A DNA stretch of 42,526 nt from Melioribacteraceae bacterium (GCA_026417375.1 JAOADJ010000047.1:1-42526); one strand, 5' to 3'. Numbered from the stretch's first letter, positions 1 through 9,941 are shown. The notes: generated from the sequence alone by a model not told the origin. Numbers and translations are program-made.

Positions 1-522
1 AGTTTCTCCGCCACTAAATTGATCTTCAGGTAACATTTCACCAAACCAAACAACATCCGGGCGGATTAATCCGCCACACTTTTTACATTTCGGAACGTTT
101 TTTAATTCATTTGTAAATTCTTCATTGTAAAAAGTGTGACAATTAATGCAATAATTTCTTTCAATATTACCGTGCAGTTCAAATATTTTACTTGAGCCAG
201 CTCTTCGGTGAAGATTATCAATGTTTTGTGTAACAACAGTTACATCGAAAAAATTTTCTAATTCAGCAATTGCAAAATGTCCGGCATTTGGTTTTACATT
301 ATGAATTATATTTCTTCGATATTGATACCATTCCCAAACTAAATCCGGATTTTTCATGAAGCCATTAAAACTAGCAAGTTCTTCCGGTTTCATTTTATTC
401 CAAATTCCATCTGCACCACGAAAAGTTGGTATTCCACTTTCTGCAGAAATTCCTGCTCCAGTGAAAAAAACAATTTTATTTGCTTCTTTTAATTTTTCTA
501 TAAAATTTTCATTAAAAATCAT
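1..522 (-). CDS. NAD-dependent protein deacylase, sirtuin (Sir2/CobB type), 3' end missing
   Basis: Removes acyl groups from protein lysines using NAD+. The reading frame is open from an ATG at 522 to the window edge (174 codons, C-terminus missing). Visible motifs are the NAD-binding GAGISAESGIP (22-32), QNID (99-102), catalytic HG (H117), and zinc-binding Cys pairs C125/C128 and C146/C149. A Y-x-x-R pair (Y66, R69) sits where class III sirtuins such as E. coli CobB and SIRT5 hold the Tyr/Arg that binds acidic acyl groups, so desuccinylase or demalonylase activity is likely (inference). It lies 34 bases behind the TPR gene on the same strand and is probably last in that operon. There is no clear Shine-Dalgarno; the start was chosen because the N-terminus then matches short CobB-type proteins. 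Confidence 0.9.
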   Translation of the reverse strand, partial: MIFNENFIEKLKEANKIVFFTGAGISAESGIPTFRGADGIWNKMKPEELASFNGFMKNPDLVWEWYQYRRNIIHNVKPNAGHFAIAELENFFDVTVVTQNIDNLHRRAGSSKIFELHGNIERNYCINCHTFYNEEFTNELKNVPKCKKCGGLIRPDVVWFGEMLPEDQFSGGET

Positions 523-556
523 AAATGATTTTTGGGTAATTACTTTTAAGAAAAAA

Positions 557-1333
557 TTATTTGTTTTTAATATCGTTTAATAATTGCTTTGCTTCAGCTA
601 ATCTTTTTTCATCATCCTGATGTTGAAATTGACAAGTTAAAGCTTTGTTTAACATTTGTTTAGCTAAATCAAATTCATCTTCACGAATTAAAGAATTAGC
701 ATAATCAACGTAGAACATTAAATAGCCGGGATAAATTTCAATAGCTTTCTTAAATTCTTTTAATGCAATTTGATTATCAGCCCAACCTAAACCTAAAACA
801 GAACGAGCTGGTTTCCATTTTTCACTTGTTTTAGCATGAGTTCTAGCTAAAACATAATGAGCAACACCCTGAACAAAGTTACCACCATTACCAAGTTGAA
901 TTGCTTTTTCTGCATCTGCTTTAACTGAATTTACAACTCCGGCAACAGAAAAAACTCCTTTAAACAAAGCAATTTTTCCATTTGCAATTGCTCTTCTTAA
1001 GTAACGGGCAGATTTAGTTCCATCAACGTTAATTGCTTTATTTGCGTAATCTAAAGCAGTTTCATACATTTTTAATTGAGCTTGTTCTTGCTCAGAAGTG
1101 CTTTTAGGCATTTTATCTGCAATATCAACATAAGTTCTTGAAAGCATCCAAAGTACATCAAAATTTTTGGGATCTATTTTTTCAGCTTTTTTAAGAGCAT
1201 CTAAAATTTTTTCGTTGTTAAATTCTTTGTAATATTTTTCTGCTTCATCAATTAGTGTTGAAACTGATTGAGCAGATAACAGAGAAGTAATTGCAAATAA
1301 TATTGCAAATAATTTTAAAGATGTTTTTTTCAT
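557..1333 (-). CDS. exported TPR-repeat protein resembling the RMDN (regulator of microtubule dynamics) family
   Basis: About 258 aa. A signal peptide of about 21 residues ends ...LLSA before QS, so the mature protein is probably periplasmic. The rest is helical with TPR-like units: one near the N-terminus (EAEKYYKEFNNEKILDALKK), a middle part with ARRx-type helices (YLRRAIANGKIALFKGVFS), and a final pair around EFKKAIEIYPG and LAKQMLNKAL. The layout of conserved segments resembles bacterial relatives of eukaryotic RMDN proteins; this is recalled family resemblance, not a computed match. Two in-frame ATGs lie six bases apart. An AGAGG abuts the first (1339) but sits six bases before the second (1333), so the second is preferred. 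It lies between the YhaM-like gene and the sirtuin. Function unknown. Confidence 0.8.
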   Translation of the reverse strand: MKKTSLKLFAILFAITSLLSAQSVSTLIDEAEKYYKEFNNEKILDALKKAEKIDPKNFDVLWMLSRTYVDIADKMPKSTSEQEQAQLKMYETALDYANKAINVDGTKSARYLRRAIANGKIALFKGVFSVAGVVNSVKADAEKAIQLGNGGNFVQGVAHYVLARTHAKTSEKWKPARSVLGLGWADNQIALKEFKKAIEIYPGYLMFYVDYANSLIREDEFDLAKQMLNKALTCQFQHQDDEKRLAEAKQLLNDIKNK

Positions 1334-1352
1334 TTCCATCCTCTTTTTTTTG

Positions 1353-2312
1353 TTAGTTATTTTCTTTTGAAATATAAAGTGATGTTCCGGCTAAGTTTAA
1401 AAATTTTGTCCAGTTGGAATTTTTATTTTTTTCTTCTTCAATAGCATATTTATAAGCATTTGTTTTGGCACTTAATTCATCAGCCTGATAAAGTACAATT
1501 GCTTCTAATGTTTTTGGAACAATTGGCGAAGCAAATTCTAATTTGCCCTGATGACTTAATATTAAATGTAAGATTTCTACTTTTAAATTTTCCGGAAAAT
1601 CTGGAATTAATGATATATGTTTTTCAACTAATGTTGCTCCAATCATAATATGACCAAGTAGCTTTCCTTGATCGGTGTAATCAAAATTTGATGAGTAAGT
1701 TAATTCTTCTATTTTGCCAATATCATGAAGCAATGCACCAGCGATTAAAACATCACGTTTAATTTCTTTGTGAAATGAAGAAACCAAATCGCAAATTTTT
1801 ACAATTTCAATTGTGTGTTCTAAAAGTCCGTGAAGATAAGAATGATGCCAGTTTTTACCAGCTGGAGTTCTAAAATAGTTGTTTAGAATATCGCCATTAA
1901 AAATATTTTCAAGAAGTTTTTTTATAAAAGGATTTTTAATTGAGTCTATGGCATCAAAAAATTCTTTTTTCATTTCATCAAAATTACGAGATGATTTTGG
2001 TAAAAAATCTTCTGTAGTAATTCCATCATCGGGTGTTGCTAATCTTATTTTTTTAATATTTAACTGTAAAGTATTATTAAATTCTTCAACTATACCGTTA
2101 ATTTTTACTACTGCTCCATCAAAAAGCATTTTGGAATAGTCTTCTATTTTTTCCCAAATCTTTGCTTGAATAGTTCCAGATTGATCTTTTAATTCTAAAT
2201 TAATGAAATCATTTCCTGTTTTTGCAGTTTTAATTTCTACTTTATTGATTAAAAGAAAAAGAGTTACTTCTTCTTTTGAAGTAATTTCATTTAATTTTTT
2301 TTGTTGTAACAT
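1353..2312 (-). CDS. yhaM: YhaM-like 3'-5' exoribonuclease (OB-fold plus HD domain)
   Basis: 319 aa, close to the 314 aa of Bacillus YhaM/Cbf1. Residues 1 to about 95 form an OB-fold nucleic-acid-binding domain (FINLELKDQSGTIQAKIWEK). Residues about 155-285 form an HD hydrolase domain, with LHGLLEHT (H161, H166) and the HD pair H196-D197 in LLHDIGK as metal ligands. The family degrades RNA or ssDNA from the 3' end with a metal cofactor. Only six bases separate it from the NusG-like gene upstream, so the two are almost certainly co-transcribed. RNA turnover is the likely role; the function is a family assignment. Confidence 0.85.
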   Translation of the reverse strand: MLQQKKLNEITSKEEVTLFLLINKVEIKTAKTGNDFINLELKDQSGTIQAKIWEKIEDYSKMLFDGAVVKINGIVEEFNNTLQLNIKKIRLATPDDGITTEDFLPKSSRNFDEMKKEFFDAIDSIKNPFIKKLLENIFNGDILNNYFRTPAGKNWHHSYLHGLLEHTIEIVKICDLVSSFHKEIKRDVLIAGALLHDIGKIEELTYSSNFDYTDQGKLLGHIMIGATLVEKHISLIPDFPENLKVEILHLILSHQGKLEFASPIVPKTLEAIVLYQADELSAKTNAYKYAIEEEKNKNSNWTKFLNLAGTSLYISKENN

Positions 2313-2318
2313 TTTTAT

Positions 2319-2831
2319 CTATTCCATTAATCTATAAACGCAATCTTTTGTTAATTTCACTGAAACAGTGCGTTGTAAAACTTCGATAGAAACATAGAGC
2401 CAATTTTCAGAATTTACATTTAAGACTGTTCCAATAGCATCTTTGAATGGTCCTTCAATAATTTTTACTTTGTTACCTCGTTTAATGTTATCAGTAAGGT
2501 AAACATCTGCTTTGTTTTCGAGTAAAATTTTTATGCTTTCAATTTCATCATTTGGAATTACTGCCGGTTTTCCATTAAAACAAACTGTTTTTACAATTGA
2601 ATCTAAAGCTAAGGCGTATCTTCTTTCAATTTCTGTTGCATGGATAAAAATGTAACTTGTAAATAATGCTGTTTCAACATTTTTTTTTCTGTCTTTCCAT
2701 TTTCTTTTGACATTAATTTTAGGAAGAAAACATTCAATTGATAATTTATTTATTTGTTCTTCAGCTTTAAATTCATGGCGTGGTTTTGTGTATAATGCAA
2801 ACCATTTTTTTTCTTGTTGCTCTGTATTCAT
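2319..2831 (-). CDS. NusG paralogue, UpxY/LoaP-like transcription antiterminator
   Basis: 170 aa. The N-terminal NGN domain (WFALYTKPRHEFKAEEQINK, about residues 10-105) would bind RNA polymerase. A C-terminal KOW motif follows (GNKVKIIEGPFKDAIGTVL, about 120-150). Length and sequence fit the specialised NusG paralogues of the UpxY family, which in Bacteroidota usually sit at the head of polysaccharide operons. Here it instead lies between a hybrid kinase and an exoribonuclease gene, far from the sugar cluster at 11.5-19.5 kb. An AAGGAG lies about 11 bases upstream of the ATG. It could be a locus-specific antiterminator for the downstream genes or act in trans. Confidence 0.85.
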   Translation of the reverse strand: MNTEQQEKKWFALYTKPRHEFKAEEQINKLSIECFLPKINVKRKWKDRKKNVETALFTSYIFIHATEIERRYALALDSIVKTVCFNGKPAVIPNDEIESIKILLENKADVYLTDNIKRGNKVKIIEGPFKDAIGTVLNVNSENWLYVSIEVLQRTVSVKLTKDCVYRLME

Positions 2832-2873
2832 TTTGCAAAATTCTCCTTATTGAACAAAATTAATTTTGCCCTA

Positions 2874-4355
2874 TTAATATAAGCATTCTTTAATGGATGA
2901 AATTAAAATATTCTGATCTACAGGTTTTGAAATAATTTTATCAACACCAAGCCGTGAATATTTTTTAATAATTTCATCATTAAGTTTAGCGGAAATTACA
3001 ATAATAGGTACAGCTTTGTTTGATTCCTTTTTTTGTAAAATTTCAACAAGCTGAATTCCATTCATCAAAGGCATATCATGATCTGTAATTACAATTGTAG
3101 GCAAAATTTGTTTGTAAATATTTATGGCTTCATATCCATTATTAGCAAATTTAACTTCAAAGTTTGATAATGTATTTTCAATATATTTTTTGTAAAGATT
3201 TTTTGTGGCATCATCATCTTCAACCAAAAGAATTAAGTTTTTTGCTTCCTGCAATGTTATATGAAATTCACTTCCTTCTCCAATATTAGAATAGAACCAA
3301 ATTTGACCATTATGTTTGTCAATAATTTCTTTGACCAATGCAAGACCAAATCCACTTCCTTTTTCGCCATTAGTTCCTTGTAAAGAAAATTTCTGGTCTA
3401 TTCTAAAAAGTTTAGATTGATTTTCTTCTGCAATTCCTAATCCTTCATCTCGTACTACAATTTCTATCAATCCTTCTTTAAATCTACTTGCACTGATATG
3501 AACATCTTTTCCTTCCGGTGTAAACTTAATTGCATTACTTACAAGATGATTAATTGCCTGACCAAATAATCTTTCATCTGCATTAACAGCCAGATCAGAA
3601 GGTATATCAATTTTAACATCAATATTTTTTCGAACTGCATCTCCGGTTAAAGGAGCTATAGCATTTGAGATAGTTAATTTAACATTTAATCTAACGGGTT
3701 CAACTTTAATACGACCAGTTTGTAATCTGCTCCAATCTAACAAACAATTAATAAGATTCAATTGATTTTTGGAAGCATCATAAATGTATTTTAAGTATTC
3801 AGTTTTTTCGTCTTCATTTAAGTCGGGTTCATTGAGCATTATCTCAGAAAAACCAAGCAATGTTGTAAAAGGGGAACGTAAATCGTGTGAAATTATCGAA
3901 ATGAATTTATCTTTTTGAGTATTTAAATCTGTTAGTCTTTCATTTTCTTTTATCAGAGCTTCTTCATGTTTTTTAACTTCATTTATGTTTAATAAAACAC
4001 TTTTTCTGCAAGTAATTTTTCCATTTTCTCTTGTGAGAGTTATAAAATCTTTAATCCAAATAATATTTTTGTTTTTATCTATAATTCTGTAAATAAATTC
4101 TTCATAAGTTCTTTCGGGATTTGATTCAAATTCTATTAATTCTTTTTTTATTTTTTCAATGTCATCTTCATGAATTAATGAATAAATATTTTCCGGAAGT
4201 TTTTTAATTTCTTCAATTTCATAACCAGTTAAATTTGTAATTGATTTTGAAATAAAAGTTTCATTAAAAATTCCAAATTTTTTAACTATGAAAGCTAAGT
4301 TATTAAAATGGGTGGAAAATTTATCAAGTTCCTCAAAGGTATTTATTTCGTTCAT
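2874..4355 (-). CDS. PAS hybrid sensor histidine kinase with C-terminal receiver
   Basis: 493 aa with no membrane segment visible, so probably cytoplasmic. Order of domains: PAS (about 12-125), coiled linker, HisKA with phospho-acceptor H157 in ISHDLRSP, HATPase (about 255-368; N-box N274, G1-box DEGLGIAE, G2-box GSGFGLAL), and receiver (373-493; acidic DDD near 380-382, phospho-acceptor D425 in TDHDMPLMNG, K478 in KP). The receiver is fused to the kinase, so signal passes internally or to an unlinked phosphotransfer partner. It is probably the first gene of the minus-strand operon, 42 bases ahead of the NusG-like gene. The signal it senses cannot be told. Confidence 0.92.
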   Translation of the reverse strand: MNEINTFEELDKFSTHFNNLAFIVKKFGIFNETFISKSITNLTGYEIEEIKKLPENIYSLIHEDDIEKIKKELIEFESNPERTYEEFIYRIIDKNKNIIWIKDFITLTRENGKITCRKSVLLNINEVKKHEEALIKENERLTDLNTQKDKFISIISHDLRSPFTTLLGFSEIMLNEPDLNEDEKTEYLKYIYDASKNQLNLINCLLDWSRLQTGRIKVEPVRLNVKLTISNAIAPLTGDAVRKNIDVKIDIPSDLAVNADERLFGQAINHLVSNAIKFTPEGKDVHISASRFKEGLIEIVVRDEGLGIAEENQSKLFRIDQKFSLQGTNGEKGSGFGLALVKEIIDKHNGQIWFYSNIGEGSEFHITLQEAKNLILLVEDDDATKNLYKKYIENTLSNFEVKFANNGYEAINIYKQILPTIVITDHDMPLMNGIQLVEILQKKESNKAVPIIVISAKLNDEIIKKYSRLGVDKIISKPVDQNILISSIKECLY

Positions 4356-4478
4356 AAAAAATTTTGTTTATGATGTTTGCAATATAATAAAATCAAACTA
4401 AAAGGGCATAGCAATTATTTTTTTGGAAACTTAATAATTTATTAAAGTGTTTAGTATATAAAAAGTTTAAGAGGAAAA

Positions 4479-6755
4479 ATGAAAAGGTTAATGTTATTAA
4501 TAATTTTTTTACCTATTGTGATTTTTGGCTTAGAAGCATCAAAGGGAAAAATTTCTGGTAAAGTGATTGATAGTTCGACAAAAGAACCAGTTCCGGGCGT
4601 TAATGTTGTTGTTGTTGGAACTAACTTAGGTGCATCAACGGATTTAGATGGAAATTTTGTTATTAGCGGAATTGATATTGGAACATATCAAATTAGAATT
4701 AGTTCTGTCGGATATGCAACAATGGTAAAAACTGATATTGTAGTAAACTCAGCAAAACCAACTGAATTATTAATTGAATTAATTCAAGAAACAATTGAAT
4801 TCGAAAGTGTTAATGTAAAAGCAAATTATTTTATGAAAGACCCAAATGAAATTGGTAGTATATCAAATTTTAGTTATGAAGAAATTAGAAGAGCACCCGG
4901 AGGATTTGAAGATGTTGTTCGTGCATTAACAGTTTTGCCTGGTGTTGCACAAACAAGTGCCGGAAGAAATGATTTAATTGTTCGTGGTGGTGCCCCCTCT
5001 GAAAATCTTTACATTGTTGATGGTTTTATTGTGCCTAATATAAATCATTTTGGTACTCAAGGTGCAACTGGTGGACCAATAAGTTATATCAATTTGGATT
5101 ATGTACGTGAAACAACATTTTCCACTGGAGGATTTTCATCATTATATGGTGATAAGCTTTCATCAGTTTTATCAATAGAATTACGCGATGGAAGAAAAGA
5201 TAAAATTGGTGGAAAGGGAACAATATCTGCTTCTCAATTTGGTTTTAATTTAGAAGGACCTATTTCTAATAAAGGAAATTTTATTTTTTCTGTCAGAAGA
5301 AGTTATCTGGATTTTATATTCAATGCTGCAGGTTTCAATTTTGTACCTGAATATTATGATGTTCTTTCAAAAATAAATTATGATATTAACCAAAAAGAAA
5401 AATTATCATTTTTGTTTATCAGTGCATTCGATAAAGTGAAGTTTAACAATAAAACTTCAGAAGACAGATATGAAAATTCAAGAATTTTAGGAAGCAATCA
5501 GAATTCATATGTAACCGGAATTTCTTATCGGAAACTAATTCCGAATGGTTTTTACACATTAACATTAGGAAGAAATTTTACAGATTTTGATTCATCACAA
5601 AAAGATTCTTTGCTTAATCCAATTTTTCAAAATATCTCCCGTGAAGGAGAAAATGAATTAAAAGGAGATTTGGTTTATAAACTATCTAAAAATTCAGAAT
5701 TAAATTTTGGTGCTTCAGTTAAAACTGTTAAGTTTAGTGCAGATATAAAACTACCAACTTTTATTACAACATTCGGAGAAAGACTTTCATTATCATCTGT
5801 TAAAACAAAAAATAATTTTGTTAAATCAAATATTTATGGACAGTACAATACCTTATTACTAAATAAACTAAGATTAAATTTAGGTGCAAGGTTAGATTAC
5901 TTCAATGGAATTGAATCAAAATATTATTTCAACCCAAGAATATCTTTTACCTATTTAGTAGGGGAATTAGCTACATTAAATTTAAGTATTGGTCAATACT
6001 CACAAAGTCCTTCTTATATCTGGTTAGCAGCTATTCCATCGAATAAAAATTTAAAAGCCGTTACAGTAAATCAAATAGTACTTGGATATGAAAGAAACCT
6101 AACTGAAGATTTAAAATTAAAATTAGAAGGTTTTTCTAAAAGATATTTTGATTATCCGACAAGTTTGTTAAGACCTTATTTAGTATTGGCAAATACAGGT
6201 GCTGGTTATGTTGGAACAGAAGATAATTTTTCATCATTTGGTTTTGAACCACTTGTTAGTAAAGGAAAAGGAAATGTGAACGGAGTTGAATTATCACTTC
6301 AGAAAAAAGCTTCAGAAATTCCACATTATGGAATAATAAGTATAACTTATAGTAAAGCACGTTTTGCCGCTTTGGATGGAATTGAACGTGATGGTTCTTA
6401 TGATCAAAGATTAATTATTAATGCAACAGGTGGTTATATTTTTAATGAAAGCTGGGAAGCTTCTTTGAAATTTAAGTTTGCAACCGGAAACCCTTACACT
6501 CCATTTAATAATGATGGAACACAAAGTGTAATAAATTATAATACAAAAAGATTTAAATCTTTTCATTCAATTGATTTACGTGTAGATAAAAGATGGGATT
6601 TTGACGGTTGGAATTTGATTACTTATTTAGATATTCAAAATATTTATAACAATAAAAACACAAATATTATTCGTTGGGATTATAGAAAAAACAAAGTAGC
6701 AGAAAATAATTCAATTGGTATTTTGCCATCAATTGGTGTTAGTTTAGAATTTTAA
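4479..6755 (+). CDS. TonB-dependent outer-membrane receptor with CarboxypepD_reg-like domain
   Basis: 758 aa. A signal peptide of about 17 residues (LMLLIIFLPIVIFG) is followed by a CarboxypepD_reg-like beta domain (about 24-105; GKVIDSSTKEPVPGVNV), the plug domain (about 120-235; VLPGVAQTS...LIVRGGAPSENLYIVDG) and a long beta-barrel. The chain ends in ...GVSLEF, the terminal aromatic typical of outer-membrane barrels. An AGAGG lies six bases before the ATG. There is no SusD partner next door, so this is not an obvious Sus-type glycan locus, and the substrate is unknown. It stands alone, divergent from the hybrid kinase and convergent with the NtrC-like regulator. Confidence 0.93.
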   Translation: MKRLMLLIIFLPIVIFGLEASKGKISGKVIDSSTKEPVPGVNVVVVGTNLGASTDLDGNFVISGIDIGTYQIRISSVGYATMVKTDIVVNSAKPTELLIELIQETIEFESVNVKANYFMKDPNEIGSISNFSYEEIRRAPGGFEDVVRALTVLPGVAQTSAGRNDLIVRGGAPSENLYIVDGFIVPNINHFGTQGATGGPISYINLDYVRETTFSTGGFSSLYGDKLSSVLSIELRDGRKDKIGGKGTISASQFGFNLEGPISNKGNFIFSVRRSYLDFIFNAAGFNFVPEYYDVLSKINYDINQKEKLSFLFISAFDKVKFNNKTSEDRYENSRILGSNQNSYVTGISYRKLIPNGFYTLTLGRNFTDFDSSQKDSLLNPIFQNISREGENELKGDLVYKLSKNSELNFGASVKTVKFSADIKLPTFITTFGERLSLSSVKTKNNFVKSNIYGQYNTLLLNKLRLNLGARLDYFNGIESKYYFNPRISFTYLVGELATLNLSIGQYSQSPSYIWLAAIPSNKNLKAVTVNQIVLGYERNLTEDLKLKLEGFSKRYFDYPTSLLRPYLVLANTGAGYVGTEDNFSSFGFEPLVSKGKGNVNGVELSLQKKASEIPHYGIISITYSKARFAALDGIERDGSYDQRLIINATGGYIFNESWEASLKFKFATGNPYTPFNNDGTQSVINYNTKRFKSFHSIDLRVDKRWDFDGWNLITYLDIQNIYNNKNTNIIRWDYRKNKVAENNSIGILPSIGVSLEF

Positions 6756-6766
6756 TAAGTTAAATC

Positions 6767-6788
6767 GAGCGGATTATTTTATCCGCTC
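6767..6788. terminator. bidirectional hairpin terminator
   Basis: A perfect 8-bp stem (GAGCGGAT / ATCCGCTC) with loop TATTTT sits between the convergent ends of the TonB receptor gene and the NtrC-like gene. T/A-rich sequence flanks both sides, so it can end transcription from either direction. Confidence 0.75.
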
Positions 6789-6793
6789 ATTTA

Positions 6794-8164
6794 TTAATTA
6801 TCATCATTAATATTTTTGGTTGGAATACCAAGTTCATCCATTTTTCGATATAAAGATGATAAACCTATTTCCAATGCTTTTGCAGCTTCTTCTTTGTTGT
6901 AGTTATATTTTTTAATTGTTTTTGTAATATGATCCTTTTCAAAATTTCTTAGTGCATCTTTTAATGAATCAACATATCCACCATTTATTGATTCTATGTT
7001 TAAATAATCAGCCAGGTTATTTTTTGTAATAATTTCTTTGTTTGCAAAAATCACTGCACGTTCAATAACGTTTTCCAATTCACGAACACCACCACGCCAT
7101 TCATGAGAAAGAAGTATTTTCATTGTTTCGTTATCAACACCAATTATTTTTTTTCCCATTTCATTACAAAATTTATTTATGAAATGATTTACAAGAAGTG
7201 GAATATCATCTCTTCTTTCATTTAAAGTTGGTAATTTAATTTCTACAACATTTAATCTGTAATATAAATCTTCCCGAAATTCACCTGTTTTAGTTTTTTC
7301 AAATAAATTTTGATTGGTAGCTGCAATTATTCTTGCATCGGTTGAAACAGGTTTTGTTGCCCCGACAGGGAAAAATTCTTTGTCTTCTAAAGCACGTAAT
7401 AGTTTTACCTGTAGATTTAAAGGTAGTTCTCCAATTTCATCTAAAAATAAAGTGCCTCCATCTGCAACTTTAAATAAACCAATTTTATCTTCTGTTGCAC
7501 CAGTGAATGATCCTTTTTTATGTCCAAACAATTCACTTTCAATTAAATTTTCAGAAATAGCACCGCAATTAATTGGAAGAAAAATTTTATCTCTTCTTTT
7601 ACTGTTTTGATGGATTGCTTTTGCAACCATCTCTTTTCCTGTTCCGCTTTTACCTATTATTAATACATTGCTATTTGTTGGTGCAACCTGATTAATAATA
7701 TCAAAAACTTTTTTCATTGGTTCACTATTACCAATGATGTTTACAAATCCAATATCAGAAGAAACTCTTTGTCTTAAAACTTTATTTTCTGTTGCAATTT
7801 TTTTGAATTCAAGTAATCTTTTTACTCTGATAATTAAATCATCAAATTCAACAGGTTTTATAAGATAATCATATGCTCCATTTCTTAAAGCATCAATTGC
7901 TGTTTTAACTGAAGCGTAAGCTGTCATAATAATAAAAAAGGAAGCTGGTGATGTTTTAGATGCACTTTCAAGTAATTGTATTCCATCAAGTTTAGGCATT
8001 TTAATATCAGTAATTACAATGTCAAAGTTGTCTTCATTTATTTTGTTTAAAGCTTCTTCTCCATCAGCAGCAATTTCAGTTTTGTATCCTTCATCTTCTA
8101 AAATCATTTTTAATGAATCACGAATTGGTTTTTCATCATCAACTATTAAAATTTTTGCCGACAT
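6794..8164 (-). CDS. NtrC-family sigma-54-dependent response regulator
   Basis: 456 aa. A receiver domain (1-118; acid pair D9/D10, phospho-acceptor D53 in TDIKMP, K103 in KP) precedes the AAA+ central domain (about 140-375). That domain has Walker A GKSGTGKE (171-178), the sigma-54 contact loop as GSFTGA (218-223, with Ser in place of the usual Ala) and Walker B GGTLFLDEIGE (236-246). A C-terminal Fis-type helix-turn-helix follows (KKYNYNKEEAAKALEIGLSS, about 415-445). It activates transcription from sigma-54 promoters when phosphorylated. The kinase gene lies 130 bases upstream on the same strand, making a natural pair. Target genes are unknown. Confidence 0.93.
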   Translation of the reverse strand: MSAKILIVDDEKPIRDSLKMILEDEGYKTEIAADGEEALNKINEDNFDIVITDIKMPKLDGIQLLESASKTSPASFFIIMTAYASVKTAIDALRNGAYDYLIKPVEFDDLIIRVKRLLEFKKIATENKVLRQRVSSDIGFVNIIGNSEPMKKVFDIINQVAPTNSNVLIIGKSGTGKEMVAKAIHQNSKRRDKIFLPINCGAISENLIESELFGHKKGSFTGATEDKIGLFKVADGGTLFLDEIGELPLNLQVKLLRALEDKEFFPVGATKPVSTDARIIAATNQNLFEKTKTGEFREDLYYRLNVVEIKLPTLNERRDDIPLLVNHFINKFCNEMGKKIIGVDNETMKILLSHEWRGGVRELENVIERAVIFANKEIITKNNLADYLNIESINGGYVDSLKDALRNFEKDHITKTIKKYNYNKEEAAKALEIGLSSLYRKMDELGIPTKNINDDN

Positions 8165-8294
8165 TTTTTCCCTTTTAATTTTTTAATTAACATTAATATT
8201 ATAATGAATTTGAAAGTAATATAATTTTTATTTTGAATAACATGATAAAATCAGGTAAAAATTATTTTTAAAAATATTTTTTGTATTCTTAATT

Positions 8295-9791
8295 TTATAT
8301 TGCTATTGGCAATGTAATAATAAATTTACTGCCTTCAAATAATTTGCTTTTAACTTTTATTTCTCCACCAAATCTATTTATAATTCCATAACTAACAGAA
8401 AGACCTAGACCTGTGCCTTTTCCAACTTCTTTTGTTGTAAAAAATGGATCAAATATTTTTTGCATTGTTTCTTCATCCATACCACAACCATTATCAGAAA
8501 TTTCAACGTAAACTTTATTGAAATCAAAATATGAAGAAACAGAAATTGTACCATTTCCTTCAATTGCATCAAGGGCGTTAATCAATATATTCACAAAAAC
8601 CTGGAGTAACTGATCAGCTGCTACTTTAACATTTGGTAAAGGTTCTTTTAAATCGGTTTCAAATTTTACATTTCTTACTCTTTTATCATATTTAACTATT
8701 CCTAAAGCAGTTTTAATAATATCAGTTATATCTTGTATTGATGTTTCATAACTTGGTGGACGAGAGAAATCAACTAACTCTCTTACAATTCTTGAAATGC
8801 GGTCAATGTTTTCTTTAATGTTTGCAAGTTGTTCACTAATAAATTCATCTTTGCTTCTACGTTGTAAAATTTGAACCAGACTTGAAATTGAAGTTAAAGG
8901 ATTTCCAATCTCATGAGCAACTCCTGCCGCCAATTGACCAATGACGGCTAACTTTTCAGATTGATCAATTTGTGCTTGAAGTTTTTTGTATTCTGTAAAA
9001 TCTTTGATAATAATTAAACGTCCGGCATATTCACCATTTTTACTTGGCAACTTTGATACGCTTAATCGTACTGTTATTAGTTCACCATTTTTTTTCTTTC
9101 TTTGTGTTTCAACAATTGTAGCATGCCCTACATTTTTGGAATCGTTAATAATTTTTTGTAATTCTTTTTCATAATGTTCACCTGGTGGAAATAAAAAATT
9201 AGAAGGTTTACCAAGTATTTCTTTTTCAGTATATCCAAATATTTTTTCTGCACCTTTATTCCATGCAACAAATTTTTCATCTTGATCTATAATCATTATG
9301 GCTTGATCGGTTGAGTGAAGAATATTTTGTAAATATTGTCTATCAAATTCTAACTTTGATGCTAATCGATCCCGATCAAGTTCCAGTTCTTTCATTTTTA
9401 TTTCTTGATGAAGCATTCCATAACGAGCATAAATTTGTTCAGTGATTTCATCAAAAAAGCCAAGAATTATTACAGGGTCTGTTTCTGAAGATATTTCTTT
9501 CTCAATTGTGTTTAACAATGCAAATCTTGCTTGTCCATAAATTTGACTTACTTCTAAAAGATTTAAATTTATTTTGGAAAATAATTTGTATGTTTCAATT
9601 AAATATTGATCAGCAGTTTTATAATCACTGGTTTTAATTATTTCTATTATCGTATTTATACTTTTTTCTACAAAATCTTTTATCTGATCATTCGTTAATT
9701 TTTCTTTAATTAATAAATATATTTTTGCTGACCAATTATCAGAAATTAAATTAAAATATTTTTGTAATAACTCTAATAGTAGTTTTTTCAT
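8295..9791 (-). CDS. PAS sensor histidine kinase, NtrB/AtoS-like, with N-terminal helical domain
   Basis: 498 aa with no membrane segments. Residues 1-130 are all-helical and resemble the RsbR-type N-terminal sensor (globin-like) region, a tentative match. A PAS domain (about 150-268; [24 protein letters not shown]) and a HisKA domain with H293 in [14 protein letters not shown] follow. The HATPase (about 385-498) has DNGCGMDEE and [12 protein letters not shown]. The HEIGNPL form is typical of NtrB-class kinases that partner NtrC regulators, which fits the gene immediately downstream. It likely senses a cytoplasmic cue and phosphorylates that regulator. Confidence 0.92.
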   Translation of the reverse strand: MKKLLLELLQKYFNLISDNWSAKIYLLIKEKLTNDQIKDFVEKSINTIIEIIKTSDYKTADQYLIETYKLFSKINLNLLEVSQIYGQARFALLNTIEKEISSETDPVIILGFFDEITEQIYARYGMLHQEIKMKELELDRDRLASKLEFDRQYLQNILHSTDQAIMIIDQDEKFVAWNKGAEKIFGYTEKEILGKPSNFLFPPGEHYEKELQKIINDSKNVGHATIVETQRKKKNGELITVRLSVSKLPSKNGEYAGRLIIIKDFTEYKKLQAQIDQSEKLAVIGQLAAGVAHEIGNPLTSISSLVQILQRRSKDEFISEQLANIKENIDRISRIVRELVDFSRPPSYETSIQDITDIIKTALGIVKYDKRVRNVKFETDLKEPLPNVKVAADQLLQVFVNILINALDAIEGNGTISVSSYFDFNKVYVEISDNGCGMDEETMQKIFDPFFTTKEVGKGTGLGLSVSYGIINRFGGEIKVKSKLFEGSKFIITLPIAI

Positions 9792-9941
9792 ATCTAAAGA
9801 TTGTTGTTATTTTTTTTGCTGTTAAAAGATAATTAAAGTTAGTTTGCTATAAAAATTAATTAACAGTTAAATTAAAAAGTTATATGGAACAAAAGAAAAA
9901 TCGATTGGTTAAAAAATAAATTTTTTTAATTGGAGCTTTAA

